From assembly GCA_963699305.1 (NCBI GenBank), contig OY969431.1:2170001-2234000 (forward strand): DNA of 64,000 nt. Direction: 5' to 3'. The notes under the pieces were generated by a model. That model saw only the letters and a program-made list of their open reading frames with translations. It made no database searches and was not told where the DNA came from. Made by a program: the position numbers and the translations under genes. Shown here in pieces: positions 16,290 to 25,925 of this stretch. This DNA comes from JBGQAS01 sp963699305 (lineage in GTDB: Bacteria; Chloroflexota; Anaerolineae; Anaerolineales; Anaerolineaceae). The stretch's first letter is position 1. The number at the start of each line of letters is the position of its first letter.

Positions 16290-16517
16290 ATGAATCCCTT
16301 CGTAAAATTTATGGCTTCGACCTCGGGTCGGATCGTCCGCATCATCGCAGGTGTGGTCCTGATCGCTTTAGGACTGTTGGTGATCCATGGTGTGGGTGGC
16401 ATTATTGTGGCAATTGTCGGTCTTGTGCCGTTTGTCGCTGGAATTTTCGATTTCTGCGTCTTCGCCCCTCTCTTTGGAGCTCCCCTGAGTGGGCCAAAAA
16501 TTCGAGCTGGGAAATAA
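16290..16517 (+). CDS. DUF2892-type small inner-membrane protein
   Basis: 75 residues. Two membrane segments (about 16-36 and 38-62), with RIVRIIAGVVLIALG and a C-terminal CVFAPLFGAPLSG, match the DUF2892 family (the same module as in YgaP-like proteins). An AGGAG motif precedes the ATG. It lies 75 bases downstream of the Crp/Fnr gene and is probably its target or partner. The function is unknown. Confidence 0.8.
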   Translation: MNPFVKFMASTSGRIVRIIAGVVLIALGLLVIHGVGGIIVAIVGLVPFVAGIFDFCVFAPLFGAPLSGPKIRAGK

Positions 16518-16582
16518 TCTGGCAATAACAGTTATATAGGATAGTCTCAGCTACTGATTAGGTTCGGATCGTACTCAATTAA

Positions 16583-16616
16583 AAACAGGGATGAGCCATG
16601 TTCCTCATCCCTGTTT
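16583..16616. terminator. Bidirectional terminator between convergent genes
   Basis: A 13-bp perfect stem (16583-16595 with 16604-16616) with an A-run before and T-rich sequence after. It separates the DUF2892 gene (plus) from the methyltransferase gene (minus). Confidence 0.8.
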
Positions 16617-16663
16617 GGTTATAGCTAATACAAATATTTTCGCCAAATTTCCACTTTTATAAA

Positions 16664-17242
16664 TTATGGCTGCTTCGGCAATACTTTCAATCGATAAAGG
16701 ATCGTAGCGGAAAATTCCGTTGTTTGCCAATTCCTGAAACCTGCTGAATGAAACATTTCTTCCAAAAGTTCGGATTTCAAGCGATGAGCGAGGGGAGGTC
16801 CGAACAACTGATTTTTATAGTTCCATTCCAGGATGCACACCCTTTTTCGGCTCACTCGCAGGGCTTCTTTCAATGCTTTTAAGGGATCATCTGTTTCATG
16901 CAGGACTAGACCAAGGAAAATGAGGTCGAAGGAGTGATCAGGGTAAGGAAGCAGTTCAGCTGTGCCCCCGCGAAATTCACCTTTGGGCACAAAGTTCCGT
17001 GCAGTGATTAGCATTTTCATGTTGGCATCAACTCCCGAGACTTCAATGCCATGCTCCGAGAATGCTTCAGCGAATAAACCGCTGCCAGTCCCGACATCAA
17101 GCATGCTTTGGATAGAAACATCCTCCAGGCACAGGCGGATAACACGTTGAACTTGCAGGCGTTTCATCCTTTCAGGAGAACGCAGGTTTATAATGGATCC
17201 AGAGAATCTTTTTTTATACATTTCATGTATCTCACGAGGCAA
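16664..17242 (-). CDS. Class I SAM-dependent methyltransferase
   Basis: 192 residues. Motif I is MLDVGTGSGLFAE (about residues 46-58), followed by the acidic residue at VSGVDAN and the motif SFDLIFLGLVLHE. This is the Methyltransf_11 fold. No substrate can be deduced. It is divergent from the NifX-like gene, which is in turn followed by a second methyltransferase, so the three may form one functional group. Confidence 0.8.
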   Translation of the reverse strand: MPREIHEMYKKRFSGSIINLRSPERMKRLQVQRVIRLCLEDVSIQSMLDVGTGSGLFAEAFSEHGIEVSGVDANMKMLITARNFVPKGEFRGGTAELLPYPDHSFDLIFLGLVLHETDDPLKALKEALRVSRKRVCILEWNYKNQLFGPPLAHRLKSELLEEMFHSAGFRNWQTTEFSATILYRLKVLPKQP

Positions 17243-17307
17243 ATTCTACCTTAGAATGATTTTGCTTTGTAAAAGATCGTTTCGAAAATCTTCATTAGGA
17301 GCCAAAG

Positions 17308-17703
17308 ATGAAAATAGCTGTGATCACCGATGATGGGAAAACCATTAGCTTACATTTTGGTCGGGCACCTTATTACATGGTGCTGACAATCGAAGAGGGG
17401 AAGATAGTCAATAGGGAGAAGCGTGACAAATTGGGTCATAACCAGTTCTCAGCCATAGGTCCCGAAGAGCACCACAATGAACAGCACGGTTTAGATTCGG
17501 CTTCCCATGATAAGCATGCTCAAATGGCAGGGTCCATTTCGGACTGCGAAGTATTGATTTGCGGAGGAATGGGGAGGGGTGCCTATGACAGCATGCGGTT
17601 AATGAACATCAAACCTGTGGTGACCGAGATCCGTGATATAGAAGAAGCGGCCCAGGCGTATATGGATGGAAAACTTGTAGACCACACTGAGATGCTTCAC
17701 TAG
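17308..17703 (+). CDS. NifX/NifB-type (dinitrogenase FeMo-cofactor-like) domain protein
   Basis: 131 residues. MKIAVITDDGKTISLHFGRA and the later CEVLICGGMGRGAYDSM are the hallmark segments of the NifX/NifY/NifB C-terminal superfamily. A His-rich loop at about residues 53-70 (EEHHNEQHG, HDKH) is typical of the MTH1175-like branch. These stand-alone proteins occur widely outside nitrogen fixation and are thought to bind Fe-S or metal clusters. No nif genes are seen here. An AGGAG motif lies upstream of the ATG. Confidence 0.85.
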   Translation: MKIAVITDDGKTISLHFGRAPYYMVLTIEEGKIVNREKRDKLGHNQFSAIGPEEHHNEQHGLDSASHDKHAQMAGSISDCEVLICGGMGRGAYDSMRLMNIKPVVTEIRDIEEAAQAYMDGKLVDHTEMLH

Positions 17704-17706
17704 ATA

Positions 17707-18306
17707 TTGATTTATGGGGTTCTGCCAGTGAGAATTAATTTTGATCATTTTAGCATTCTAGCTCCTCTCTACGAACATTTCATTCCATCCAGAACACCTG
17801 AAAAAATAATTTCTTTAGCGAATTTTACGGGAAAAGAAAATGTTCTGGATGCTGGTGGGGGCACAGGCCGGGTTTCACAATACCTGCGCAGTAAAGTAGC
17901 ACAAATTGTAGTAGCTGACGAATCCATCGGAATGCTGCGGGAAGCGCAAAAAAAAGCTGGGCTACAACCGGTTCTATCTTTTACTGAGAACTTGCCTTTT
18001 CAAAATAATTCCTTTGACCGTATTATCTTGGTGGATGCTTTTCATCATGTGGCTGATCAGCTGAAAACTTCTGAAGAACTTTGGCGAATTCTTAAACTTG
18101 GCGGATTGCTTATCATTGAAGAGCCTGATATTCACGCTTTAGGGGTCAAGTTCATTGCTTTAGCTGAAAAGCTAATGCTGATGCGCAGTCACTTTTCTCC
18201 TCCTCAGAAAATTGCTGAAATATTCCGATCTCAGAATGCGAAGTCAAAAGTTGAGGTTCATGGTTCTACCTCATGGATCGTAGTGAGGAAAGATGGTTCA
18301 TCCTAA
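17707..18306 (+). CDS. Class I SAM-dependent methyltransferase (UbiE-like)
   Basis: About 192-199 residues. Motif I is VLDAGGGTGRVSQYL, with VADESIGML for ribose binding, then FDRIILVDAFHHV. The start is either TTG at 17707 or GTG at 17728 (VRINFDHF); the second matches family N-termini better. It starts almost at the stop of the NifX-like gene. The substrate is unknown. Confidence 0.8.
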   Translation: MIYGVLPVRINFDHFSILAPLYEHFIPSRTPEKIISLANFTGKENVLDAGGGTGRVSQYLRSKVAQIVVADESIGMLREAQKKAGLQPVLSFTENLPFQNNSFDRIILVDAFHHVADQLKTSEELWRILKLGGLLIIEEPDIHALGVKFIALAEKLMLMRSHFSPPQKIAEIFRSQNAKSKVEVHGSTSWIVVRKDGSS

Positions 18307-18478
18307 CAACACAACCATAAGGAAATCCTCCCTTTGAGCAGAATTTCTTCTAACTAAACATTTCCGATGGATTAAGATTTTATTGAAAAGGAATCTTTTG
18401 TGATTCGCATTTCCATTATGGCTGTGTTAAATCGATAATTTAAAAATTCGTTTCATTTCTCGAACTAGAAACAAATAA

Positions 18479-19132
18479 TTATTTGTTCCGATTTGGTTTT
18501 TTCCCCACAGGGCAGACAACAAGGCATTGAGCGCAAGATTGGCACTCGCTCAAATTGATAATTCCATTTTTATTCGGTTTTTGAGGGCATTTTATTACAC
18601 AAGCAAGGCAATCATCACACCCCGTGGAGCTCAAACGAGGTTTAGGCGCTAAGGGATAGTCGGTTTTCATTCCACTCAGAATCACACGAGGTCCAAACTC
18701 GGGATGGACCAGCAATCCATAGGGGCTAAGATTTCCCAACCCTGCTCGTAGTGCGAACTTGGGAAGATTTAGATCGGGAGAGAGGGGAGATAGGGATTTT
18801 GCAAGATAACCGGATCGCTTTAGCAAGCGCGACAATTGAGCGAGAAAAGTCCGTGCGTTGGCAAAAGTAATAGGATCGAAGGTAAGCGAATTCCATTTGT
18901 GAACAAAGAGCAGCACATCATCTTGTCGGCTCCAATCGTCCGTATTTTCCATGATGAATGCATCAATTTCTGCTTTGGGCGTCACCCAAACAGCAAAGGA
19001 AGCTTTCAGGAATCTTAAAGGCGAGGCTGCTAAAAGCATGAGGGAGGGCATCAAGGTGCCAAAGAATTCGATCTTTTTCGCATCAGTAGACATAGGGATG
19101 AAGGTGATCTCAGGGCGGGTTGTTTTGTTCAT
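18479..19132 (-). CDS. Ferredoxin-like 2x[4Fe-4S] protein related to QueG/reductive-dehalogenase-type proteins
   Basis: 217 residues. Two clusters of cysteines near the C-terminus (CDDCLACVIKCPQ and CQSCAQCLVVCPVGK) bind two Fe-S clusters. The region LRAGLGNLSPYGLLVHPEFG resembles the AGLG(x)xGxxGLLI segment upstream of the ferredoxin motif in epoxyqueuosine reductase and reductive dehalogenase families. The N-terminal half is short compared with those enzymes and no cobalamin motif is clear. Possibly a small redox partner or a divergent QueG relative. Confidence 0.65.
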   Translation of the reverse strand: MNKTTRPEITFIPMSTDAKKIEFFGTLMPSLMLLAASPLRFLKASFAVWVTPKAEIDAFIMENTDDWSRQDDVLLFVHKWNSLTFDPITFANARTFLAQLSRLLKRSGYLAKSLSPLSPDLNLPKFALRAGLGNLSPYGLLVHPEFGPRVILSGMKTDYPLAPKPRLSSTGCDDCLACVIKCPQKPNKNGIINLSECQSCAQCLVVCPVGKKPNRNK

Positions 19133-19511
19133 ATCAAATCTCTAATGAGAGTGTATTTCGAGTGTGGCAATTATTGAACAGACAGCTTTTATCGACATTT
19201 CATTCTTTCTGCGAAGGACAGGTATTCGAATTTCCCACGTAATCTTTTCAGGTCATTTCAAAATTTATCTAAGTCAAACCATCAAGCTATATATTAAATC
19301 TTACCTGATTTTTTTATCCCGCAACGGCTTTCTTCTGGCGCATAACCTTGAAGAAAACTGAAAAGACGCCTTGCCTATTCTTGGTGCAACCTGGTGCAAC
19401 TGTGGTACTACAAGGTAGACATAGTATACAAAACTAATAAATTTATACCGAAATTCAATACAAGGTGGACAGAATATGGTTTGATAGATACTATAGACAA
19501 AGGTAATCGTC

Positions 19512-19554
19512 ACTCTTAAACAATGGGTTCAGGGTTCGAGCCCCTGGTGGATCA
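19512..19554 (+). repeat. 3' half of a tRNA-Lys gene (possible att footprint)
   Basis: By my count 38 of 43 bases match 11315-11357 of the intact tRNA-Lys(CUU), from the anticodon loop to the discriminator base. Two of the five changes form a compensated pair in the T-stem (CAGGG/CCCTG instead of CGGGG/CCCCG). It thus looks like the 3' end of a once functional tRNA, not random decay. The 5' half is missing. Direct repeats of a tRNA 3' half are typical of integrated elements. Confidence 0.7.
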
Positions 19555-19571
19555 TATTTTATTTTAATTTG

Positions 19572-19641
19572 TTGGTTCAGGGTTCGCTCACCTACGTGAG
19601 TCCCTTGCGGGTTGATATGCTGCGCGAAGACCCTGGTGGTT
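19572..19641 (+). repeat. Second tRNA T-arm copy split by a 43-base insert
   Basis: The sequence TTGGTTCAGGGTTCG (19572-19586) and ACCCTGGTGG (19630-19639) together rebuild the variable-loop/T-arm/acceptor of the fragment just upstream. About 43 unrelated bases lie between them (19587-19629), including a CTCAC/GTGAG hairpin. Confidence 0.5.
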
Positions 19642-19777
19642 TACTAATCTGGGGAGACCAATTAACAATCCCACCTCTTTTCAAAGATTGTGAAAGCCGA
19701 TGCACACTATAATTAAATCAGCGGGTCAAAAAGATTAAGTGCAAATACCGCTATGAGAATGAACTGGAAGGAATTGA

Positions 19778-20326
19778 ATGTCGATGAGACGCTATACGGA
19801 CAACTATAAAACTGTTATCACAAAAGATGAAAAAGGCAACGAAAAAGAGATTGTTGTTTACCGTGGAAAATATTTCGAGATAATGCTCGACGAGAAGGGC
19901 ATCGTCCGTTTCAGAAGGAACTGCTTTCTACTGCTTGCAGTGATCGTGGTTTTGCATGTCGGCGGTGGATTTGTAGCGAATCCTGGCATGTATCATTTTT
20001 ATGTTTCCTTACCGTATGTTCTGGCCTTCTTCCCGTTGTTGTATATGGCCACGGGTATTTTTCGCCTGCCAAAAGAGAAACGCACATATCGCCGGGATGA
20101 GGTGGAGCTCTCGTTCAACCGCTTGAAGATTTCAAGCATTATTCTCATCGTCATCCTCGGAATGGGAGTGCTCGGTGAACTCGCGTTCCTATTATTTTTA
20201 TCTGCCGGAATCCAAAGTATGTTGGAAACCGTGTATCTTGTAATTGAAGTATTAGCTGCTGCTGCGGTTTATTTCATTATCACCATGCAGAAACAAATTC
20301 ACATTCAACCTTGTACTGAGCAATAA
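19778..20326 (+). CDS. Uncharacterised four-span membrane protein
   Basis: 182 residues. The first 45 residues are polar and charged (KDEKGNEKEIVVYRGKY). Four hydrophobic segments follow, at about 48-66, 73-92, 115-138 and 144-167. The family is not recognised. It stands alone between the tRNA-fragment region and the opp operon. Confidence 0.6.
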   Translation: MSMRRYTDNYKTVITKDEKGNEKEIVVYRGKYFEIMLDEKGIVRFRRNCFLLLAVIVVLHVGGGFVANPGMYHFYVSLPYVLAFFPLLYMATGIFRLPKEKRTYRRDEVELSFNRLKISSIILIVILGMGVLGELAFLLFLSAGIQSMLETVYLVIEVLAAAAVYFIITMQKQIHIQPCTEQ

Positions 20327-20433
20327 CAGGTCGATTCCTTCCTGGATTTTGGTTCACCCCGTATTAAAAAACATATCGAATAATCCATTCTCTCGTAATT
20401 TTGGCTAACCATACTGGAGATTGGGAATAAATC

Positions 20434-20447
20434 CCTACCTGGGTAGG
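20434..20447. promoter_or_regulatory. Palindrome upstream of the opp operon
   Basis: CCTACCTGGGTAGG has perfect 6-base arms around TG. It lies about 85 bases upstream of the oppA start, where a regulator could bind. No regulator gene is adjacent. Confidence 0.35.
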
Positions 20448-20530
20448 TTGTGAAAGGTTATTTTAAGAAATATCCTATGTCAGCGGGTGGGTATATATCC
20501 CGTAATCAAAATTCCAGGAGAGGAAAACGA

Positions 20531-23027
20531 ATGACCAAGAAACTGTTTACATTAGTCTCAGTACTGATGGCTGTAGCGTTTGTTTTAAACGCCTGCGCTA
20601 CACCGACCGCTGCTCCCACTGTAGCACCGGTAGTCACCGAGGGATCTGCGGCAACTGAAGTCGCGGCCCAACCCTTTGGCGAGAATTTGCCCACCGCTCC
20701 AACGATCGATACCCCGCTCGTTGTTGCGTACCAGCAATTCTCACAGAAATTCAGTCCGTTCTTTGCTGACACCGATATGGATAATAACGTTGTCGCAATG
20801 ACCCAGGTCACAATACTGACCACCGACCGGGTCGGAGGAATCATTTACAACGCAATTGAAGGTGAAACCGTCCGCTATAATGGCACGGACTATCTCTACA
20901 AGGGTCCTGCAGACATCAAGATGGAGTATGATGCAGCGACGGATACCACCAAATATACCGCCAAGTTGCGCGTCGGTATGAAATTCTCAGATGGAGAGCC
21001 TGTCACCGCCGATGACATCATCTTCACCTACTATACCTTCCTTGATCCGTCCTATGTCGGTTCAACGACTCTTTCGTCCTACGATATCGTTGGATTGAAT
21101 GACTATCAGACACAGACCACAAGCGATGTGTACGACAAGTATGCTGAAATGGCTGAAGCAATCTACGCCGCCGGCGCTGATCATGTTTGGGCAGCTACCG
21201 ACACCTGGACAGAAGAACAGCAGACTGATTTCTGGATCCGGCTCAAAGACGGAATGGCTCGCTGACGTTCAGGGAATTGTTGACTTTGTCATGGCCAATT
21301 ATCTTGAGGCATATGGCAAAGATACCCTGTTCAAGGAACCTGCTGACATTTCAGCAAACGAAGGCCTGAAAATTGCTTTGGGTATGGCGTTGTGGGGTTA
21401 TGGTTCGGTGGACGAAGCAACAGGTGTCTTGACTGCACCTTCTGGGAAAACCTGGGATCTGACCACCGTCTTCCCCACGGTTGAAGACTATTATAACGAG
21501 ACCTACGCTGCATACGGAGGCGATCCGGTTGAATATGCTTCCGTAGAGTCCGCGAATGGAACCGATGTGCTTGGTAATGTGAATTCTGACTTCATCGGTT
21601 TTTGGGGTCCTCAAGACGCAAGCATGGGTGGCAAGGGTGTCCCGAACATCTCAGGTATCGTGAAGGTTGACGATTACACCGTGGAAGTCACCACGAATGG
21701 CTATTCCGCCCCCGCAGTGTACTCCATCCTTGGCATCCAGGTCACACCCCTGCATTATTATGGCGATGTCGCAAAGTATGATTATGCCAATAACAAGTTC
21801 GGGTTTGACTTTGGCGACCTGTCCAAGCAGGAAGAGCTTGACCGCCATCCCGATGGGCGCCGGTCGCCTACAAGTTCGTCAGGTACGACAACAGGGTCGT
21901 CTACTTCGAGGCGAATACAGACTTTTACAGAGGTTGCCCGAAGATCACACGAAATTCAGTTCAAGGAAACACTTGAGTCTGAAGTTGCCTCCGCAGTCCA
22001 GACAGGTACTGCGGATGCAGGGCGAGATGAATGGTTCCCGTGCAAGGTTCGAAGAAGTTGCGTCCTATAACTCCAACGGTCGAAATTACGGGTGAAACGA
22101 TCACCACGAGCAAAGTAGACAACCTCGGTTATGGCTATATGGGTATCAATGCCGATACCGTCAATGTTGGTGGTGTTGCAGGCTCAGATGCATCCAAGAA
22201 CCTGCGTAGGGCTTTGGCTACACTTTTAGCTGTTTACCGCCCCGTAGCCATTGATAGCTACTACGGTGAAGCCGCTTCCGTCATCAACTACCCGATCTCC
22301 AACACTTCCTGGGCAGCACCCCAGCCAACCGATGAGGATTACAAGATCGCCTTCTCAACCGATATCGATGGCAATCCTATCTACACGGCTGACATGACAC
22401 CGGAACAAAAATACGCCGCTGCTGAACAAGCTGCACTTCGCTTCTTCGAAGCAGCAGGCTACTCCGTGAAGGATGGCAAACTAACAGCAGCGCCTGAAGG
22501 TGCCAAGCTAGCCTACGAAGTCATTGTTCCTGGTGACGGAATTGGTGATCATCCAGCGTTCGCCATCTTGACTGCCGCACAGGCTTCACTGGCTAAAATT
22601 GGCATGGAACTCAAGATCAACGACCCTGCAGACATCGAATATCCTTTGGGATGCCCTGGATGCCGGTACGCAGGAACTCTGGACTGCTGCCTGGGTTGCT
22701 ACGATCGACCCCGACATGTACCAGATATATCATAGTTCCAGCATTGTCGGCGAAGGCGGTTCAGATTCGAACCATTACCACGTCCGCGATGCTGCATTGG
22801 ATCAGCTCATTATTGATGCCCGCCAGAGTGATGATCAAAACTACCGCAAGGCTATATACAAACAAGCTCTCGACATCATCATTGACTGGGCTGTAGAGGT
22901 CCCGAACTATCAGCGACAGAACTGCATCATCTTCAGCACGGAGCGTATCAACATCGGTACCCTCACCCCGGACATCACAACCTTCTGGGGTTGGCTGAAC
23001 GACATCGAATTGGTCGAGATGAACTGA
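20531..23027 (+). CDS. oppA: Oligopeptide/dipeptide ABC transporter substrate-binding lipoprotein (several frame breaks)
   Basis: The start (ATG with AGGAGAGG upstream) gives a lipoprotein signal ending LNACATP (Cys at about residue 22). Family 5 solute-binding motifs follow: KFSDGEPVTADDIIFTYYTF, later VDDYTVEVTTNGYSAPA, and the C-terminal segment DPDMYQIYHSS. The frame shifts at about 21240, 21850-21950, 22030, 22080 and 22650. Each time a neighbouring frame takes over with matching family sequence, giving a total of about 830 residues. The protein would capture peptides or similar solutes outside the membrane. It is larger than average for OppA, as in other large Chloroflexota-type binding proteins. 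The breaks look like sequencing indels. Confidence 0.8.
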
Positions 23028-23064
23028 TCGATGATTGCCTGAACGAGGATTTTCCTAGTAAATT

Positions 23065-23088
23065 TGAGCCCGCCTTGGGGTGGGCTCA
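23065..23088 (+). terminator. Intercistronic hairpin after oppA
   Basis: A 10-bp stem (23065-23074 with 23079-23088, one G-U pair) with a TTGG loop. There is no T-run after it. Hairpins here commonly protect the binding-protein mRNA or reduce read-through into the permease genes. Confidence 0.6.
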
Positions 23089-23152
23089 CACATTAGATAA
23101 TAGAATTAGTTTTATTAGCACAACATCCGATTGAGTGGAATGAGGAATCGAC

Positions 23153-24142
23153 ATGCGTAATTTTATATTAAGGAGACTCTTCCTCGGTTTATTCATCACG
23201 TTCTTCGGAGCGATGGTGATCTATACGGTCATCCGCAGCCTGCCAACCTCCTACGTAGAAACGATTGCAAGGCAAAGAGCCAGCAGCCCCTTGAGCAACA
23301 AAACTTACCAGGAGTGGCTGGACCAGCTCAATCTCGTATACAAACTCAATGTTGGAATTATTCCCGGCTTTTTCGGGTGGCTCGGAAATGCCCTGAAGGG
23401 CGATTTCGGTGAATCCTGGCATTACGGCATCCCGGTTACTGAAAAATTCAACCAGGTCATCTGGTATTCCGTGATCATTAATATCATTACATTTTTCGTT
23501 GAATTTTTTATCGCAATTCCATTGGGGATTCTGGCGGCCAGAAAACAATACAGCAAGACGGATTACGCCATTACGATATTTGCTTTAATGGGAATTTCGC
23601 TGCCGACTTTTTTTCTCGCGACCATATTAAAGTATGTTTTTTCCATCAAACTCGGTTGGTTTGATCTGTATGGGTTGACCGGCAGATTTTTTAACTCCAT
23701 GACCCCGTTTCAACAGGTCATGGATATTGGCTATCACATGGTCCTGCCGATTGTCACTCTCATGATGCTTTCGGTCGGCGGGCTCATGCGTTATACGCGA
23801 ACAAATATGCTTGAGGTCCTGAATTCGGACTACATCCGCACTGCGCGTGCCAAAGGGCTTTCTGAAAAGGTTGTCATCAATAAGCACGCGTTCCGGAACA
23901 CCCTTATTCCGCTGGTCTCTTACATGAGTTATCTATTGCCCGTCATGTTTGGCGGCGCGCTGATCACTGAAACGCTCTTCCAGATACCGGGTATTGGCTA
24001 CATCTCCTATCAAGCCATCGTCCGTGGCGATATACCTTTTGCCATGTTCTACACAACATTTCTCATCGTTCTTACCCAGGTCAGTCTCATCATTGCAGAC
24101 ATCATGTACGCTGTGGTGGACCCGCGCGTAAGAGCAAACTAG
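23153..24142 (+). CDS. oppB: Oligopeptide ABC transporter permease 1
   Basis: 329 residues, complete, the usual length. The N-terminus (MRNFILRRLFLGLFITFFGA) is a classic OppB/DppB start. Six membrane spans follow. The cytoplasmic EAA loop reads LNSDYIRTARAKGLSEKVV, and the C-terminus ends with IMYAVVDPRVRAN, also typical. With oppC it forms the membrane channel. It lies 125 bases downstream of oppA, after a hairpin, and 10 bases upstream of oppC. Confidence 0.93.
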   Translation: MRNFILRRLFLGLFITFFGAMVIYTVIRSLPTSYVETIARQRASSPLSNKTYQEWLDQLNLVYKLNVGIIPGFFGWLGNALKGDFGESWHYGIPVTEKFNQVIWYSVIINIITFFVEFFIAIPLGILAARKQYSKTDYAITIFALMGISLPTFFLATILKYVFSIKLGWFDLYGLTGRFFNSMTPFQQVMDIGYHMVLPIVTLMMLSVGGLMRYTRTNMLEVLNSDYIRTARAKGLSEKVVINKHAFRNTLIPLVSYMSYLLPVMFGGALITETLFQIPGIGYISYQAIVRGDIPFAMFYTTFLIVLTQVSLIIADIMYAVVDPRVRAN

Positions 24143-24152
24143 GTGGATACCC

Positions 24153-25915
24153 ATGCCTGATATTGAAAAACCATTAAACAACAAGGAAGAAAAAGCTGCC
24201 CGCGACAGCAGGAACTCCGAGGAAATGCACCTCGATGATGCAAGGCGCGTCAAGGTACTTTCCCCTGGCATGCTCGTTTTCAAGCGTTTCATACGAAACA
24301 GCCTGGCTGTCATCGGTTTTGGCATCCTCCTGTTCATGTTCATATTTTCCTTTCTTGGACCGTTGCTTTCTCCCTACCAACAAACACAGGTTTTCAAGGG
24401 TGTGAGCAGCATGTCCAAGGAGTATGCTGGAGCGACATATAACCAGGAATTGCGGTATACGGTTGCGGAAGGGGAAAATTTCGGCAGCGCGGAGCGCGCG
24501 CAGTTCTTGCTGGCACTCGGAAAAAACAATGAAACCTTTGTTAATGGGGCTGACACATATTACTATTGTCAACGAGGGAAAGGATGTATACCGGATCCTG
24601 CAGCTAGACCCGGTTGCTGAAGTGATGGTCGGGATTTTTAGACCTCTTGTCGGTCAGACTGTGCCTGCCTCCCTCATCACAGCATATCAATCCGCTGTGG
24701 CGGGGAATCTTGACTCCTTTGACTTGGATGGCGTTTCCTACGGATTACCAGGAAAAATAAGGCGATCCAGGTTTCCACCGAACACGATGTGGCACTTGCC
24801 ATGCTGAACGTTTACGATGCATACAATGAAATAAATTCCCTGGCCGTTGCTTCTTATTCCTTTAAGCTTGCCAGCAGCATCGCACTTGTGCAGAACAAAA
24901 GTGCATTTTCTTTGGGCGATGAAGCGTTCACCGTCAAATACGGAGAAGGTCAATCCACGATCTTCAACAGCGCTGGTGCAGAATATGCCGAAGTATCGAA
25001 TATTATCGTCAATCCTCTCGACCAGTCGTTGTTCCTCTCTGTCGGTTTTAAATCAGCAGTCCGCCAGGCAATCAATACCCTAAATTCAAATTTTTCCTAC
25101 ACGGACAGCAACGGCGAATCGGTAAACTACACCATAGTCCGTGTCAACACCACTTACAATATTAAGAAGGAAACACCCACCGAACTGATCCGTATGTTTG
25201 AGGCTCCCTCTGCTGAGCACCCTCTCGGGCTCGATAACAACGGTATGGATGTCATGACGCGGCTCATGTACGGTGGGCGGGTTTCCCTTATGGTTGGATT
25301 CGTGGTCATTTTTATCGAAGTTTTCATCGGCATCATTATCGGTGGCATCTCCGGGTACTTTGGCGGTTGGGTGGACACATCCCTGATGCGCTTTGTTGAT
25401 TTATTCAACAGCATTCCGTTTTATCCGATGGTGCTGATATTCGGTTCAGTCATGGACACCCTGGAAGTTGACCCAATGGCGAGGATCTTCCTCTTAATGG
25501 CGGTCCTGGGTATGCTTGGCTGGACGGGCATTGCACGCATCGTCCGCGGCCAAATCCTCTCCCTGCGCGAACAGGACTTTATGGTTGCCACGGAGGCGAC
25601 CGGGATCCGCACAAGTCGCAGGATCTTCAAGCATCTGGTCCCTAACGTCATGCCGTTATTGATCGTGCAGGCAACCGCGGGGCTCGGTGGGATCATCATC
25701 ACGGAAGCGACGCTGGGCTTCCTAGGGCTTGGAGTCAAATATCCGCTGGCTTCTTGGGGAAGCATCATCAATGTGGCGTCGGATGCTTTTGTAATGACCA
25801 ATCTACTGGTTCATGTGGATCCCCGCAGGTATGTTGATCCTTCTGACCGTACTCGGCTTCAACTTTGTTGGCGACGGGCTTGCGGGATGCATACGACCCG
25901 AAGATGAAAAGGTAG
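24153..25915 (+). CDS. oppC: Oligopeptide ABC transporter permease 2 with a very large external loop (several frame breaks)
   Basis: The N-terminus carries the OppC signature (MLVFKRFIRNSLAVIGFGIL, SFLGPLLSPY). After the first span comes an insert of about 280 residues, far longer than in standard OppC (about 300 residues in total). The normal core resumes at HPLGLDNNGMDVMTRLMYGG and contains the EAA loop (LREQDFMVATEATGIRTSRR). Frame shifts occur near 24580, 24760, 25800 and 25893. The repaired C-terminus reads MWIPAGMLILLTVLGFNFVG and ends YDPKMKR at 25915. The long loop would face outside and may contact the large binding protein. Confidence 0.8.
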
Positions 25916-25925
25916 GTGAAACCTG

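Larger units (their letters stand above)
19133..19777. other. 645-base gene-free stretch with tRNA-derived fragments
   Basis: No convincing ORF. It contains a 43-nt copy of a tRNA-Lys 3' half (19512-19554) and a second T-arm copy split by about 43 bases (19572-19641), described separately. The opening part is AT-rich and probably carries the promoter of the ferredoxin-like gene. Confidence 0.6.

Noticed and set aside
17308..17703. Nitrogen-fixation locus because of the NifX-like gene
   Set aside because: No nifHDK, nifE, nifN or nifB is seen; stand-alone NifX-like proteins are common in non-fixers.
11286..19554. Complete integrative element or prophage
   Set aside because: No integrase, relaxase, phage structural or lysis gene is present between the tRNA copies; only the footprint supports past integration.
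20531..23027. oppA pieces as separate genes or a true pseudogene
   Set aside because: The pieces join end to end as one family 5 binding protein, the rest of the operon is present, and similar indels hit essential genes elsewhere in the window.
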